Of a DNA stretch of 64,000 bases, positions 46,292 through 57,690 are shown one piece after another (within the stretch, counting starts at the first letter, position 1; every line of letters starts with the position of its first letter). The notes under the pieces are model-generated. The model saw nothing but the letters and a program-made list of their open reading frames with translations. It searched no databases and was not told the origin of the DNA. This stretch comes from Bryopsis sp. KO-2023 (taxonomy: Eukaryota; Chlorophyta; Ulvophyceae; Bryopsidales; Bryopsidaceae). Location: the NCBI GenBank assembly GCA_030272585.1, contig BSYQ01000002.1, positions 124,001-188,000 of the forward strand, read 5' to 3'. The position numbers were made by a program, and so were the translations under genes.

Positions 46292-48250
46292 CTAAGAAAG
46301 CAGATCAAACAACTTCTTGGTAGTAGGAACAAAACCATTGTCTGGAATCAATTCTCTTGCCAATCCTTTTGAAGTCCGCAAATTCTTGTTTGCACCTGCT
46401 CAACGAAAACAAAACACTAGACAAAATTATCAATCAACTGAGTTTCTATCGTGCGTCTGAAAAGCTGGTTGTGCTACTTTTTTTAGTGAAAGAATAGAGA
46501 ACGTTTTTCGCAAAACGTTTGCCATATAATAAACCTGGGACTGATATGTTTTCCCACTGCATCTAGCGGAAAAAAAAACCACAAGATTAAAAAATGTTTT
46601 TAATTATTTCCGAAGAGAGTTGCAACTCAGTTGTCTGCTCAAAGGCTTTCCCTAAACCACACACTTGCAAGTTATAAGTCACACACATGCATCATATTTG
46701 AAAAAGAAAGCATTGAACGAGAAAAAAACATCTAACAATCGTTGTTTCTTGTTGGGAAGCTTCTAGCATAAGAAAAGAAATAAGAACTTACCCCAACTCA
46801 ATAGAATCTCAACAATTTTGATATCACCATTCCGAGATGCACAATGTAGTGGAGTGTATCCAAGGTCATCCTTCGCATTGAAATTGGCCCCTAGAGACAA
46901 TACAATCAGGACTTCAATATGCAAGAAAAACCACAATGAATGGCATATTGAAAACATTCCAACTGTGTTCATCGATATGTTCAACCACAGAAACTATTCT
47001 CCAGTCAATGTGGTCTGTTTGGGACCATCAAAGAGCTCTAGGAAAACCATAAAAATTCCATGTTTATTTTCATAGTGACAAATGAGACGTGGGTAAAAAC
47101 GTCGGCAATGAGACGTGCATCTGGTTTTTTGGGAGCAAAACTTCTGGGGTAACAACGTCGGCGTCGACAAAATGAGGGACAAATGCGTTATTCAGCCCGA
47201 CCTGCGTGCAGCAGAGCCTCAACCATGGGTACGTGGCCGATATCCACCGCCCACCGCAATGGGGTGCTATTATGGATGCGAACGTTGACATTGAAGCCGG
47301 ATGCAATGTATGCCTGGCAACACCACGCACTGGTAAAGAAGGCAACTTGCAACTGGTCGTGCGTCGTAAGAATCGTTGAAACGCACGCAATAGTTGAGCT
47401 TTTCGGCACGAGATTCTCGTTTATACAAACCACCGAAAAAGTGAATTGCTCGGACCGATCGGTGCACAGAAAACGATATAAAAAAAAAAGCACGGTGGTA
47501 CCTTAACAAGCGGTAGATCGAGGTCCTTGACAGCTTCATACAGCTTCATACAGCTTATATCTCCGTCAACTTCCTGCCATCAAAAATCAATATTGATTTT
47601 TGAAACAGCCAAATCAATTTAGCTATTTCAATCAAGGTTGCTGGATTTGGGTATCAAGTGGCTGGACAACACTTTGAAAAGAAACCAGTACCTTTCCCTG
47701 CCGCTTTAAGTTCTCGGCTCCCAAAGATTCTTCGATAACACCTGAAAGCCGGCAGAAATCAAGCAGCATCAGAACCCTGACCTGTGCGCCTTGTTGAAAG
47801 GGGAACAAGAAAAGCAATACAATCGCATAGAATCGGACAACTCGAAACGGGTGCAGAAATTCTGCTCATATGCGGGGGCTTCGAAAGCCCCCAACCCTTC
47901 CAGCGGGAAAGATAAAAAATGGTGTGTGTTTTTCTTCTTTTTTTGTTTTTTTTTGCACTTTTTACGAGCAAGTGGATCAGTGGGCTTTTCCTAGGGCAAA
48001 GGAAGAGTTTTCGTAGCCTCCCAAAAGAAGTTTTTTTTTGGTACTTAATCACTTACGAAAATCAGCCCTGCCTTCCAGCTTATCGAGACGGGTACAAATT
48101 CTTGCGATCTCCGCTTGAACACCTGGTGCCCTCCTTTGTGTCGAACTGCTCACTGCATCAAAGCACAATTCGTTCGGATACCAGCACCACCCCTGAAAAA
48201 GACCCCAAAAGGTTAAGAAACGAACAGTAAGGATGCGTCGATAGCTGATA
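46292..48250 (-). CDS. ankyrin-repeat protein gene, C-terminal exons
   Basis: The supported exons on the minus strand are 47329-47202, 46890-46792 (99 bp, one ankyrin repeat) and 46395-46292 (last exon, TAG stop). The joined frame reads IHNSTPLRWAVDIGHVPMVE, then LLHAGANFNAKDDLGYTPLH, then CASRNGDIKIVEILLSWGAN, the ankyrin consensus with its TPLH and GAN turns. The repeats bind partner proteins. Likely upstream exons lie near 47741-47691 (VIEESLGAENLKRQGK) and 48215-48055 (coiled-coil IARICTRLDKLEG). I could not join these or find the start codon. One-repeat-per-exon phase is typical. It appears intact in the part seen. The partner and process are unknown. Confidence 0.6.
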
Positions 48251-50911
48251 CAAGACAAACCATCTTCTTGCCGACATTCTCATGATAACATGGAGCTTCA
48301 GCGAGTTGAAATTGAAGAGGGCTGTGTTGCGGCTACTGTTGCAGTCACGACGGACGCATTCACGGGCCTGGGAAAAGTGCGAGCGAGTATGACGACGAGA
48401 AGCTGCTGCTGCTGCTATATATACCTGGGACGCCAGACATGCTGCAAAAAGTTGAACTGTGTTACGCCAAGAGCTCCAGACTCTGTGAGTGCAGGGTGAA
48501 ACTTGGGTCAACGAAAGTTCGTTTGCAGCTGTGGAGTTTCGAGAGAAGTTTGTATGCTTTCAGGATTCGAAAAATATTAAAAGACATGCCAGGCCATAGG
48601 AAGAAGTATGTCCCAGTCGCTGAGGTAACGAGTGTATACGTGTATCTCGTTTCTGACTATTTGCAGAGCCAACCCCATCGTTTCGCACGTGTTGCACAGG
48701 GACAGAAGCTCGCTGGTTGAGATCAAAGGAGGGGAAAGCCGCTTGGCGGGCGTCGAGCCTTTCGGCTTTCCACAAACAAGACCGCGGTGACGGCGGTGTG
48801 GATCGGGATTGTGAGGAAACACATACAGCCAATCTAAAGCGGATTTTTGTAATACTAATAACACTGCTGTGTTTTACCGGTCAGGTCCGTTTTTTCGCCA
48901 AAGGCAATTAAATGCCGTATTTGAGCACGAAAAATGCCAGGATGTTCAACTGGGGTTGGGATACGTCATAAACTCTAGGGGGACCAAAGAGTGATTTAGC
49001 GGGGCCAGCCCCCCCCCCCCCTCGGCTACACCATTCTAGCGGAAAATACAATAAAATTCTTTCGGATATGCTTTTAATCTGAGGACCACTGCATCTCTTC
49101 TTTTCAAGTGCTGTTTGGTAGGCGGGCCCGGTCTCCAAGAAATTTGCGGATGTGTTGCGTTAAAGGGTGAACCGTTTTTCTCCCGAGTTCTATCGATCAT
49201 ATCATGGAGGACTTTTTTTTTTCAGGGGCAGATTTATTTTGATGGAGTGGATTCGTTGGTCTTAGTAGTGTCGGCTGAAGGGTTTCTTTTTGTGTGCTAG
49301 GCATGGTTGTAGCTTTTTGGGGTTAGTGGGGGCATGACAGTCAATTTCAATGTTTCAGAATGATTTTCTTTTTCGATTTAATGCTATACTAGTAATAGAC
49401 AATGTGCAGCCAAAATTCATGCGATCGTACTGAAACTTCTTAGTGGTTTGAGTTTCGGAAAGTTTTTGTCGGCGTCCCTTAAAACTGCACTGAAACCACC
49501 ACCTGAACCTCCGTAATTGATGCATTGGGCGACAACGAGTCGATCTTAACCGAAAGCCTGGATATATCAACGATTCACTATTCACCGAGCCTGGAAAAAG
49601 AGGGACCAGCGCGACGAAATGAGGAAAAAGCTGGACCAACCAACCAAAAATACTTCGGAACACGTCAGGCCAGAGCTTATTTCTCTCAAACGCTGGACGC
49701 ATATGGAGTTGGCGTTTTTGCTATCCTCCACCCACATATCCTTCTCGGTACAATTGCTGCATTCTTCAAGCATGGTCAAAACTATGGATGCTCTGCTCCT
49801 GCTCATGAAGTGTTTTCAGAGAATGTTTTCAGTGCTTTTTCTTCTGTCGCATTGAATGCTTATGCTTTTTTCGATACAAATTTGACAGTTCTGCTACACC
49901 GGTGCATACACGATTGAGGGTAGCCTCAATCGTATTAAGTGTAGTCTGCACTTTTTCCGCAGACGGCCGAAATTTCAGAAACACAGAAAGAAGTGTGGCC
50001 CCACCAGAAACGTCTGCGTCAGACGTCTTGACCGTACTTTTTTTTTTTTTTTTACACAATGATATGGTTCACTTCAACACAACGGAAAGGAATCAGGAAA
50101 TATAATATTGATTAATAATATTGATTGATTGAGTGAATCAGGAAAGAAGACGAGATATCAGGGGTTCAAGAATTCTAAAATAAATTTTCAACGATCGGTC
50201 CTATCCTGGCGGCGCCGCCACCCCGATCTAAAACACCAACTGCAACAGCGACCGGTATTTCAGCTCTTGTGTGACTGACTGTCAGTGTGACTGACAGTGT
50301 CCATCGTTCATAAACCACTGACAATTTTTTTTTTTACACAAGTGGCAACCTCTCCAACAAAATTATATCAAAAAGCTTTTTTAAAGCTCAGGTTTCCAAA
50401 TGCCGATGAACTTGCTTGTCCAGCCAGTCCTAATTGTTGAACATTTTTTTATTATATAGATACTTTTTCAAGTTTTTACCGCATAGCCCTGGCAAGAAAA
50501 GAAAGAACAAAGGCCAGGAACTCCTTTTGATTTGAAACCCTGATCTGATCATTCAATGTCCCTAAGCAAAATATGTTTATTCAGTATACTGCATGTACTT
50601 AGCCATTGATACATGACCGACTCGCACTCATAAGTCAAGACTCTTGACCCGAACCTCTTACTTCCCTGCACCCAAAAAATTAAGGAGTGGGAGGGAGGGA
50701 AATAAGAAAAATTCTAAACAGCAGATCATACCCCCTTTTTGAATAAACCCCCCTCTTCTATTCCTTTCATACCCCTGTTAATATCCACTGGTGTCACTCC
50801 ACAGTTCGTTTGCCTGCCCTACGCCCTCAAAACCCTGATCACCAAGAAGCTACCAAAAAGCACTGTTATCAATATCCATCCATCAAATATTGACAAACAG
50901 CCAAACATCAA
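48251..50911. other. no gene recognised; dispersed repeat copies 11 and 12
   Basis: Minus-strand partial copies of the dispersed repeat lie at 48570-48602 (AAGACATGCCAGGCCATAGG) and 49632-49684 (CCAACCAACCAAAAATACTT, then CGTCAGGCCAGAGC). Frames up to 130 codons exist but carry no domain. The upstream exons of the ankyrin gene may extend into the first part. Confidence 0.4.
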
Positions 50912-51453
50912 CTATTCACAATTGACTGCCCAGCTATGGATTCCTTCAGCAATGGCAGCCCCAATAGCTTTAATCGTCCTGCTGTCCTTCAGTCTGACGC
51001 TTTGGTCAAAATTGGTCACAAACCCTGGTGTTATGTAAACTGCTGGAATGTTGGTTTCTCTAAGAAGTGTGAAGTTTTTGGTCATCACTCCTCCTCTGTG
51101 GAAATCAGTGGCTTGGGCAATGTGGTCCTACACAGCATCAGCATTAGCACCTAGCCTGGCTATTTTTCAAGACCGATTCATGCACGTATGCCTCAACACC
51201 GTGGTGTGCACGGGAATCCGCAGAGTGGTAGTGAATCGTTATGACTAAGTCGGCTGGGGGATTGTTCGCCAACCAAACTTTCTGTTCCAACGAAACCCCT
51301 CCGTGTCATACTGACCCTGTACCTTTTTCTGCGAAGATACTTTGCTACCTGCAGACCTGTTTCAAGATTGATGTCTTTTGCTTTAAGATTGTTTCCCTGA
51401 GCTCCTGGGTTGCCTCCGCCTGCACCTGGATCCACCACAATCGTCTTCCTCCT
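50912..51453 (-). pseudogene. decayed bacterial-type N-acetylmuramoyl-L-alanine amidase
   Basis: The minus strand spells an Amidase_3 domain across frames: IVVDPGAGGGNPGAQG, KDINLETGLQVAKYLRRK and MTRRGF; after a frame change, ANNPPADLVITIHYHSAD and GVEAYVHE; after another change and an in-frame TAG at 51130-51128, NFTLLRETNIPAVYITPGF and AIAEGIHSWAVN to a stop at 50912. The family cuts the amide bond between sugar and peptide in bacterial peptidoglycan and uses zinc. The normal DPGHGG is DPGAGG here, losing a zinc ligand, and the usual Glu in PAVLVE is gone. With the frameshifts it is inactive. An acceptor-like TTTGCAG just upstream hints that it once had introns. It is probably of bacterial origin, by old transfer. 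Confidence 0.75.
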
Positions 51454-51893
51454 CTGCAAACCCACAGGTCAGGTCTGACTCACACAGATCAGGTCTGACT
51501 CAACCGTGCAAGAAGCTTGCGCAAAAGTCTGGTCTTCAATGCTGTTGTGTCAAGAGTTGGAAACACAACAGCAAAATATTGTTGATTTTCAATGATTAAA
51601 CCGCTCCCAGCTCAAAAATTCACGGGGGGGTGAGGCTGCACCCACCAAAGGCAGTCGCGGGGGTGCTTCTCAAAACAATTTCAGAAAATCGAGTCCCTGT
51701 ACATCAGAAAAAAGCCCGGGTCAGTCTGGAAACGTCAAATAAAGAAAGCTGCTGCAATATTTTCCTCGACACACGTCAAGCCGAACGAGCCAAGCGCATG
51801 AATCAAGCCCACCTTTTTGGATTTAACACCAAAAGGGGGGACCAGGCATTGGACTTCGGTCTCGAGTGTGCAGGTATCGTTTCAAAAAAAGCA

Positions 51894-52292
51894 TTAGGAG
51901 ATGGAAAAGCAAGTGAAAACCAAGTAAAAATGCCCACCTTGGGAAGTGATATCACTGGAGCTGTCGATAGTTCTTATGGAGCTACCCTCCAAAGCTACCC
52001 CCCGTCTGAGTTGGATCCCTCCCATAGTGGCGCACACATTTTCAATCACTGCGTTCTTTTCGCGGAGCTCGGCTTTCAGGTCCCGCAGTTCTATATTTTT
52101 TTCGACTCCCATATTCTCCATTATCGCGTTTTGCTCCTGGAGTTCCGCGTTCTTTTCGCAGAGCTCGGCTTTCAAATTCTCGATTTCCTTGTCCCGCATC
52201 TCGAGTTCCGCGTTGTGTTTGTTAATCATACCCTGGATGACTGCGTCCTTCGTCGAGGTAAACCGTGAAATATCGCCCTTCAGAGATACCAA
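51894..52292 (-). CDS. coiled-coil exon of an unknown gene
   Basis: About 110 codons on the minus strand are a clear heptad coiled coil, with repeated units NLKAELCEKNAELQEQNA and DLKAELREKNAVIENV. A donor AAG|GTGGGC lies near 51937. No other exon could be joined with confidence. The second CACTA element is inserted just upstream (52391), so the gene may have been disrupted or its intron enlarged. The function is not recognisable. Confidence 0.5.
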   Translation of the reverse strand: MVSLKGDISRFTSTKDAVIQGMINKHNAELEMRDKEIENLKAELCEKNAELQEQNAIMENMGVEKNIELRDLKAELREKNAVIENVCATMGGIQLRRGVALEGSSIRTIDSSSDITSQGGHFYLVFTCFSIS

Positions 52293-52482
52293 TCAATCAA
52301 TTACAGCAAAAAAGAGGCCATCCAAACCAAACCAAACCAAACCAAAAAGAGGCTGTCACCCCCCATAATGCCCAAGATTTTACCTTCAGACACTATGGGA
52401 AGAACCGCTCTGTGCGGGGTAGAAAAATCACGTTCGATTTCCGCCGAAAACTGAAGTCGCGAAAATCGACGCGACAGAGAGA

Positions 52483-52525
52483 GGGAATGGTAGGAAACAC
52501 CTGGGTTCGACTCCCAGGCATTCCC
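52483..52525 (+). other. tRNA T-arm/acceptor-like hairpin in the second CACTA left end
   Basis: GGGAATG pairs with CATTCCC around the identical T-arm CCTGGG-TTCGACT-CCCAGG, 92 bp from the terminus. Compared with the first element, one C-G pair has become T-A, with both sides changed. The sequence between and around differs more than the stems. Confidence 0.7.
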
Positions 52526-52593
52526 GTCACGATCTGGGGCGGAAAAACGGAGTCGCTGGCGAAGTCGTCAGCGACGGACGAAATGGCGAAACT

Positions 52594-53088
52594 CTACCCC
52601 GCACAGTCAACCCCGCACAGGACAGTAACCCCGTACAGGACTCTGTGCGGGGTTAGTATCCTGTGCGGCGTAGGGTTGACGTCACCGAATCGCGAAATGC
52701 GGTGGATGGTGTGATCTGTCACACTCGTTTGGAATGCCAGTTCGCAGATCTCAATTGCGTGCTGGAGTCGAACGAAAATGGCCAGGGGAGGGAGCACTCG
52801 ATCGAGTCCCTCGCGAGGTACTCGCGGACCTCCCATAGGCTGAGAGCCATGCGGTCGACGGAGGATTGCTGCCATGCGTGGTCCAAGCGTCAGAACGAGA
52901 TCTTTGGAGGTCGGTTGGTGAAAAGAGGTCATGGACGACGCCTGCGTACTCGGCAATCCTCCAGTGAGCCACGCTTTCGACGCATCCCCAAGCACGGCCT
53001 CGGGCTCTGCTTCGAGCAGCGCCGCGAGATTCTTACACGAGCGACGCATCGCGCAACGCAGCTCCCCTGGGTTTTCCCACCAGTTCAA
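52594..53088 (-). CDS. unidentified frame inside the second CACTA element
   Basis: About 150 codons on the minus strand (LRCAMRRSCKNLAALLEAEP at the start; FVRLQHAIEICELAFQTSV later). It ends by running into the subterminal repeats. I recognise no family. It may be a remnant of an element gene or part of captured host DNA. Confidence that it is translated is low. Confidence 0.3.
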   Translation of the reverse strand: MNWWENPGELRCAMRRSCKNLAALLEAEPEAVLGDASKAWLTGGLPSTQASSMTSFHQPTSKDLVLTLGPRMAAILRRPHGSQPMGGPRVPREGLDRVLPPLAIFVRLQHAIEICELAFQTSVTDHTIHRISRFGDVNPTPHRILTPHRVLYGVTVLCGVDCAG

Positions 53089-53368
53089 GGAGAGCCGAAG
53101 GTTTGTTTTTTTTCAACTGCTGTGTCCTGCGTGTATTTCACATCGGCACTTTACTTTTTTGAAGGACTACGCCCCAGTATTTTTTTGTTGTGTTTTTTAC
53201 TTTAGCAAAAATTGGACAAAAAGGAGGCTTCAAGATATTGCCACCTTATGAATGTTAGTTGAATTTCTGAGCCAGCCTATAACGCATTTCAGTGCCACCT
53301 GCTTGCAATCTTGTTGATCCTGCCCCTGCTTGTTGAAGGTTGGAAATCCTAGCTCCTACCTTGTCACA

Positions 53369-53369
<1 letters not shown>

Positions 53370-53399
<30 letters not shown>

Positions 53400-53405
53400 A
53401 AAGAA
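53370..53405 (+). repeat. C homopolymer followed by A homopolymer
   Basis: A run of about 20 C is followed directly by about 13 A inside the second CACTA element. Length calls here may be unreliable. Confidence 0.8.
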
Positions 53406-54221
53406 AAAGAAAAAGGGAAAGGAAAATAAAACAAGTCTGTGTTCGAGGTTCGCACCTGTGCATTGTACACTTTCTTGAAAAAGTGAAAAAAAAACCCACA
53501 ACAGGATGCTGGTCCATCGAATTCTTGCTTTCTCCAATCATGTTGATTTGCTGTCCAAATAGATTCTTGCAAAGGTAAAATCAGTTCGCTGGATTGATGG
53601 ATGGACAACGAATCAAAGGATCGACTTCAAAAATGGATGGCTTCCCATGACTCCACAGAGAAAACCCCCAGCTTTTCTTGGTTATGTTTTCAGGGGCTGG
53701 AGAATCCCAGAGGGCTCTTTGCGCTTCAAATTCTGACCTGTGCAGCTTATCTAAACGCGCTTTGCTGCAAGTTACTCCCGGAACCAGGAAGCCAAGGAAG
53801 GGGAAAATTTAACCCTCAACAACGAAGGCAACATCCAGGCGATCGCCACCATTGACAGAATCCCCTTCAGAAGAAGAAGACGATCTCAAACCTTAAGAGG
53901 AAGAGGGCTCGGGGCCGGACTGGGTGGTGCTCGTTGCAATCACAGATGAAATCGAACCTCCTGAAGACGCTGCTGCCATTATCGCAACACCACCAGGAAC
54001 GCTGCCCTCACCAACGCAAGGCCGACCGGCCGGCAGTAGTGGGTAGGACTGCACTGGATTTTTTTGCATTTTGTGAAGGTCTGTAGCACTCCTGCTAGTA
54101 CTACTCATGAGCTCAACAGTCGCCACCAAATCCATTTCCTTCAGAAAGTTCCCACCCCATTCAATTTGTTGATTGTGTTTAGGGGAAAATCTTGAGAGGG
54201 GTGCAGTGTTTCGAACTGTAG

Positions 54222-55375
54222 ATGAGGTGTGACTGTATGGAGTGGCGAATGGGACACGAAACTTCAGACGACCCCTCGTCGCTACTCAAATCTGGCCATG
54301 TTGTGGTGCTGTTCAGTGGAGGGCTCAACACCACACTGTTGCCTGCTCTGCTGCATTTGTGCCTGCCATCGGATGCTCCTATTGATCTTGTGAACGTTTC
54401 ATTTACCAAAGAGACATCGCCAGATTGAGTGGGGAGCATCGAATCAGTCAGGGAACTCAGGCAATGGGCCCCTGATAGGCTGTGGCGGCTTGTTGAGGTT
54501 GATTCTTCCCTTGATGAGGTGGATGGTCTCAGGTGACACATCTATTCTTTTTCCAATTCATGAAGGATCATCGTGGGGTTAACAGCCGTCTAATAGTTTT
54601 TGGCCTGATCAACAGATCAGACCTTCTGGCCCTACTGCACCCGTGCTCGTCGATTTTGGACCCGAATGTTGGTGCCCCTCTGTGGTTGGCAGCAAGAGAT
54701 ACACTCAACATGATTTCTGACCCACTGGACAGCTCAGATGAACTTGTTGTGGAGGCTGTTCGATACATGGTGCGGAGTTCACATCGTCGGCTCCTGTGGT
54801 TTTGACAGGGCATGGTGCCGCCGATCAGTGCTGTGGATATGCTCGCCATAAGTCAAGGTCTGTTGCTCCATCCTCACTGACAGCATTCCAACGCAAAGAT
54901 TCGTCTGGGATCCAATTCCATGCTAGAGAAACAATGAGACGAACAGAGAAACCTGTGGAAACATGTAAGTCTTGCGCGATGCCGCCCAAAACATGAGGGT
55001 TTAACGAACAGTTGCAATGCCCGATGTCAGGTGTCGGGAGGGTGCCTTGCACAGGTTGAGAAGCGAAGTTCAGATGGAGCTCCGTCGGTTATGGAAGACA
55101 AATTTGGGGCGAGATGATCGTGTTGTGTCTGATCACTGCCGAGAGGCCAGATTTCCTTTCCGAGACGAGGAGGTTGCGGTCCTATTTGCACATCTTCCGT
55201 TGTAGGTCAGAACCTGACGCTGTAAAGAGCGGTACTGTGTGCTTCAACCTTTACAGGCAAAGGCGACAAAATGGTGGTGAGGGAATATTTGAGGAGTCTT
55301 GAAGTCTTGGAGAGTGCGGCCTCCAGGAAGAAGTGCGCAATCCAGTTCGGCAGCAGGGTCAGCAAACTATCTAAT
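54222..55375 (+). pseudogene. captured, decayed ASNSD1-like (asparagine synthetase domain) gene
   Basis: Fragments of the C-terminal asparagine-synthetase-like half of ASNSD1 lie in order on the plus strand: VVVLFSGGLNTTLLPALLHL with DAPIDLVNVSF (ATP-pyrophosphatase loop, 54290-54410), WAPDRLWRLVEVDSSLDEV then a GT donor (about 54450-54535), LLALLHPCSSILDPNVGAPL with WLAAR (54620-54710), VVLTGHGAADQCCGYARHK (54797-54853), LWKTNLGRDDRVVSDH with EARFPF (55090-55175), and KKCAIQFGSRVSKLSN (55328-55375). The frame changes at least twice and stops occur. Key residues are altered: SGGLDS is SGGLNT and GADE is GAAD. It lies wholly inside the transposon, so it looks like a host gene copied into a CACTA element and left to decay. 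The N-terminal half was not found. Confidence 0.78.
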
Positions 55376-55699
55376 TGTCGCTATTTCAGCAGCAGCCAGG
55401 CAGCCAACAAAACAAGTGCAGGCTGTGTGGATCTCACAGATGTCCATGGGTTTGGGTTTGGGTTTACACGATGGTTTTGGTACAGGTTATGGTCGTGTGT
55501 TTTTGACAACAAAAGTTTGGGAGATGTACAGATGCTGGGGATTTTGTAAAATGAAAACACACATTTCACATGATTGAGATAGCATTGGTTATGTGCGGGG
55601 TGTTTAAAAACCACCGCACATGCACCGATCTGCCCCGCACAAACCGGAAATAACGCCGCACTGCTCATCAACTAACAACCCCGCACACAGCCTCACCAA

Positions 55700-56060
55700 C
55701 CCCGCACGGCTCTGTGCGATGTTATGACCCGATTACTGCGAGGTATGGGAGACCCCGCACAAAGCCTCACCAACCCCGCACAGCGCTGTGCGATGTTATG
55801 ACCCGGTTACTGCGAGGTGCGAGGGACCCCGCACAAAGCCAAACCAAACCCGCACACATCCACCACACCAACCCCGCACGGCTCTGTGCGATGTTATGAC
55901 CCGATTACTGCGAGGTCTGAGAGACCTCGCACAAAGCCAAACCAAACCCGCACAGCGCTGTGCGATGTTATGACCCGGTTACTGCGAGGTGCGAGGGACC
56001 CCGCACAAAGCCACAACCACCCCGCACGGCTCTGTGCGAAGTTTTGAGCCGATTACTGCG
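55700..56060. repeat. 73-bp tandem repeat in the CACTA right end
   Basis: Five copies of a unit with CTGTGCGATGTTATGACCCG, ATTACTGCGAGGT and ACCCCGCACAAAGCC. Spacing is about 73 bp; one interval is longer (about 99). Confidence 0.8.
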
Positions 56061-56316
56061 GGGTACAGTGAACCTCGCACAGAGGTTGACGTCTTTGTCG
56101 CCACCCTACCCCGCACAGGATCTGCGACTCAGCCCCGCACAGGCACCTCGCACATACACGCTGGAACCCCGCACACTGTGCGGGGTTTATATTCCCCTGT
56201 GCGGGGTAGGGTGGCGACAAAGACGTCAACCTCTGTGCGAGGTTCACTGTACCCCGCAGTAATCGGCTCAAAACTTCGCACAGAGCCGTGCGGGGTGGTT
56301 GTGGCTTTGTGCGGGG
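55999..56316. repeat. 121-bp inverted repeat, possible large hairpin
   Basis: The arms 55999-56119 and 56196-56316 are almost perfectly complementary, with 76 bp between them. Both contain the TGTGCGGGG motif and the sequence GTTGACGTCTTTGTCGCCAC. Transcribed, this would fold into a long double-stranded RNA. Confidence 0.85.
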
Positions 56317-56380
56317 CAGTGTAGTTCATGTGCGGGGTGTCAAAATGACCCCGCACACAGGGGAATTTCCCATAGTGAGA

Positions 56381-57690
56381 GATTCCATAGATGCAAGAAG
56401 ATTGGCTCTCCTTGACGAGAGGTCGTCATCTTTGAGTTAAAAAAAAAACAAAAACAGTAACCCCCACGGTGTCACGTCGTGGCGTTCTAAAAACAAACCC
56501 GCCCAACCCTCAGCAGCGGCAGCAGCACCCGAACACCGCACATACCTCGTGTAGGGCGCTCAACTGTGCTTGAACTCCCGCTCATCCTGCGCTCGCAACA
56601 AACGCAACTCGTTGGACTTTTCGCCTCAAATACCAGGGACGTGCGCTGTGGCAGTCTTTTCAATAAGGGGGAGGAGGTTAGGTTAATAAATTGACGAACA
56701 AAAAACTCAGCTGCGCTCGTAAGAGCTCGGGGGGAAGGGAATCCCTTGATTGATTGATTGAATCCTTGTGAGGCACGCACCTGTCGCACCTTGTCGGTGT
56801 TGTCGCAATTACCGGCATTTAAAAAAAAAACAAAGCCGGACGTGCTAGTAAGTAGTGAAAAAAGTCGACAAACCCGACCAAGTCACCCAAGCATTCAGGT
56901 CGTTGAAAGATGGGGAGGAACACTTTTGCACAATACTACCTGCGAGGGTGGCGGCGCTGGTTCAAATTTTCGCATTGCCAGGAACAGGATTTTGAAGAAG
57001 CCCTCAAATATGGCTGCGGGAGGCGACAGATAGGCGATGAAAAATAATCACAATCGGTGCAGTGTTTCCTTTGTGCTCTCCCACAGACTCAGAAACAATC
57101 ACCTTCCCAATTTCCCAATCGTAATAGTATCCAATACGCCCACGGCAGAAAATTATGTGTATATATATATATCATCAATATAAATATAAAGACGAGAATG
57201 AAAAGAGAGCGCTCCGTGTGCATCTTTGTTCATCAGAATGTACCTTACACAGTGCAGTCCATAGCATCCTTATTCTCGCAAGGTTACCCCGGTTGTGGTA
57301 AATACCAAAAATCATCGAAAACGGTAGTTTTCGGGAGTTTTCGGTGTTTACCACGACCCAGGTTACCCCTCCTCCCTGAAGACATTCGCTGTTTCCCAAT
57401 CACTCTTCGAGGTCAGACGAAAGTTTTCGTGGAAAGCGCCGTTTGGACTGTGAGTGCTCCTTCGGGCCGTTGCGATTTGATCGACCCTGGACTTGTTTCG
57501 AAGAAGAAGAAGAAAACTTACTTTTCTTTTTCGGAGATAAACAAGTTAGAGCTGCTGCTCCCCTGCACTGTCGTTGTTCGTTGTATCTTTTCACTGTTGT
57601 CGCTTCTCCTCTACCTTTCTGAGGGACCTCTGAGGGTTTTTTATTCCTGCTTTGAAACAGGGTTGTTTTTCTTAACGCGGGGCTCGAAGG
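56381..57690. other. no gene recognised; small imperfect hairpin
   Basis: A 224-codon frame at 57057-57731 is Ser/Lys/Leu-rich, has no domain and enters the next inverted repeat, so I do not call it. GGTTGTGGTAAATACC near 57290 faces GGTGTTTACCACGACC near 57341, bracketed by GGTTACCCC on both sides, a hairpin of about 100 bp. Confidence 0.35.

Larger units (their letters stand above)
52391..56377. mobile_element. second CACTA transposon, 3,987 bp, with captured gene
   Basis: The left end starts CACTATGGGAAGAACCGCTC followed by TGTGCGGGG. The right end is the complement of CACTATGGGAAATTCCCCTG. The flanks are AGA (52388-52390 and 56378-56380). It encodes no transposase and so depends on an autonomous relative such as the 31043-44474 element, whose termini it shares. 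The interior holds a broken ASNSD1-like gene and an unidentified minus-strand frame (53088-52594). The right kilobase is repeats. Confidence 0.9.
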
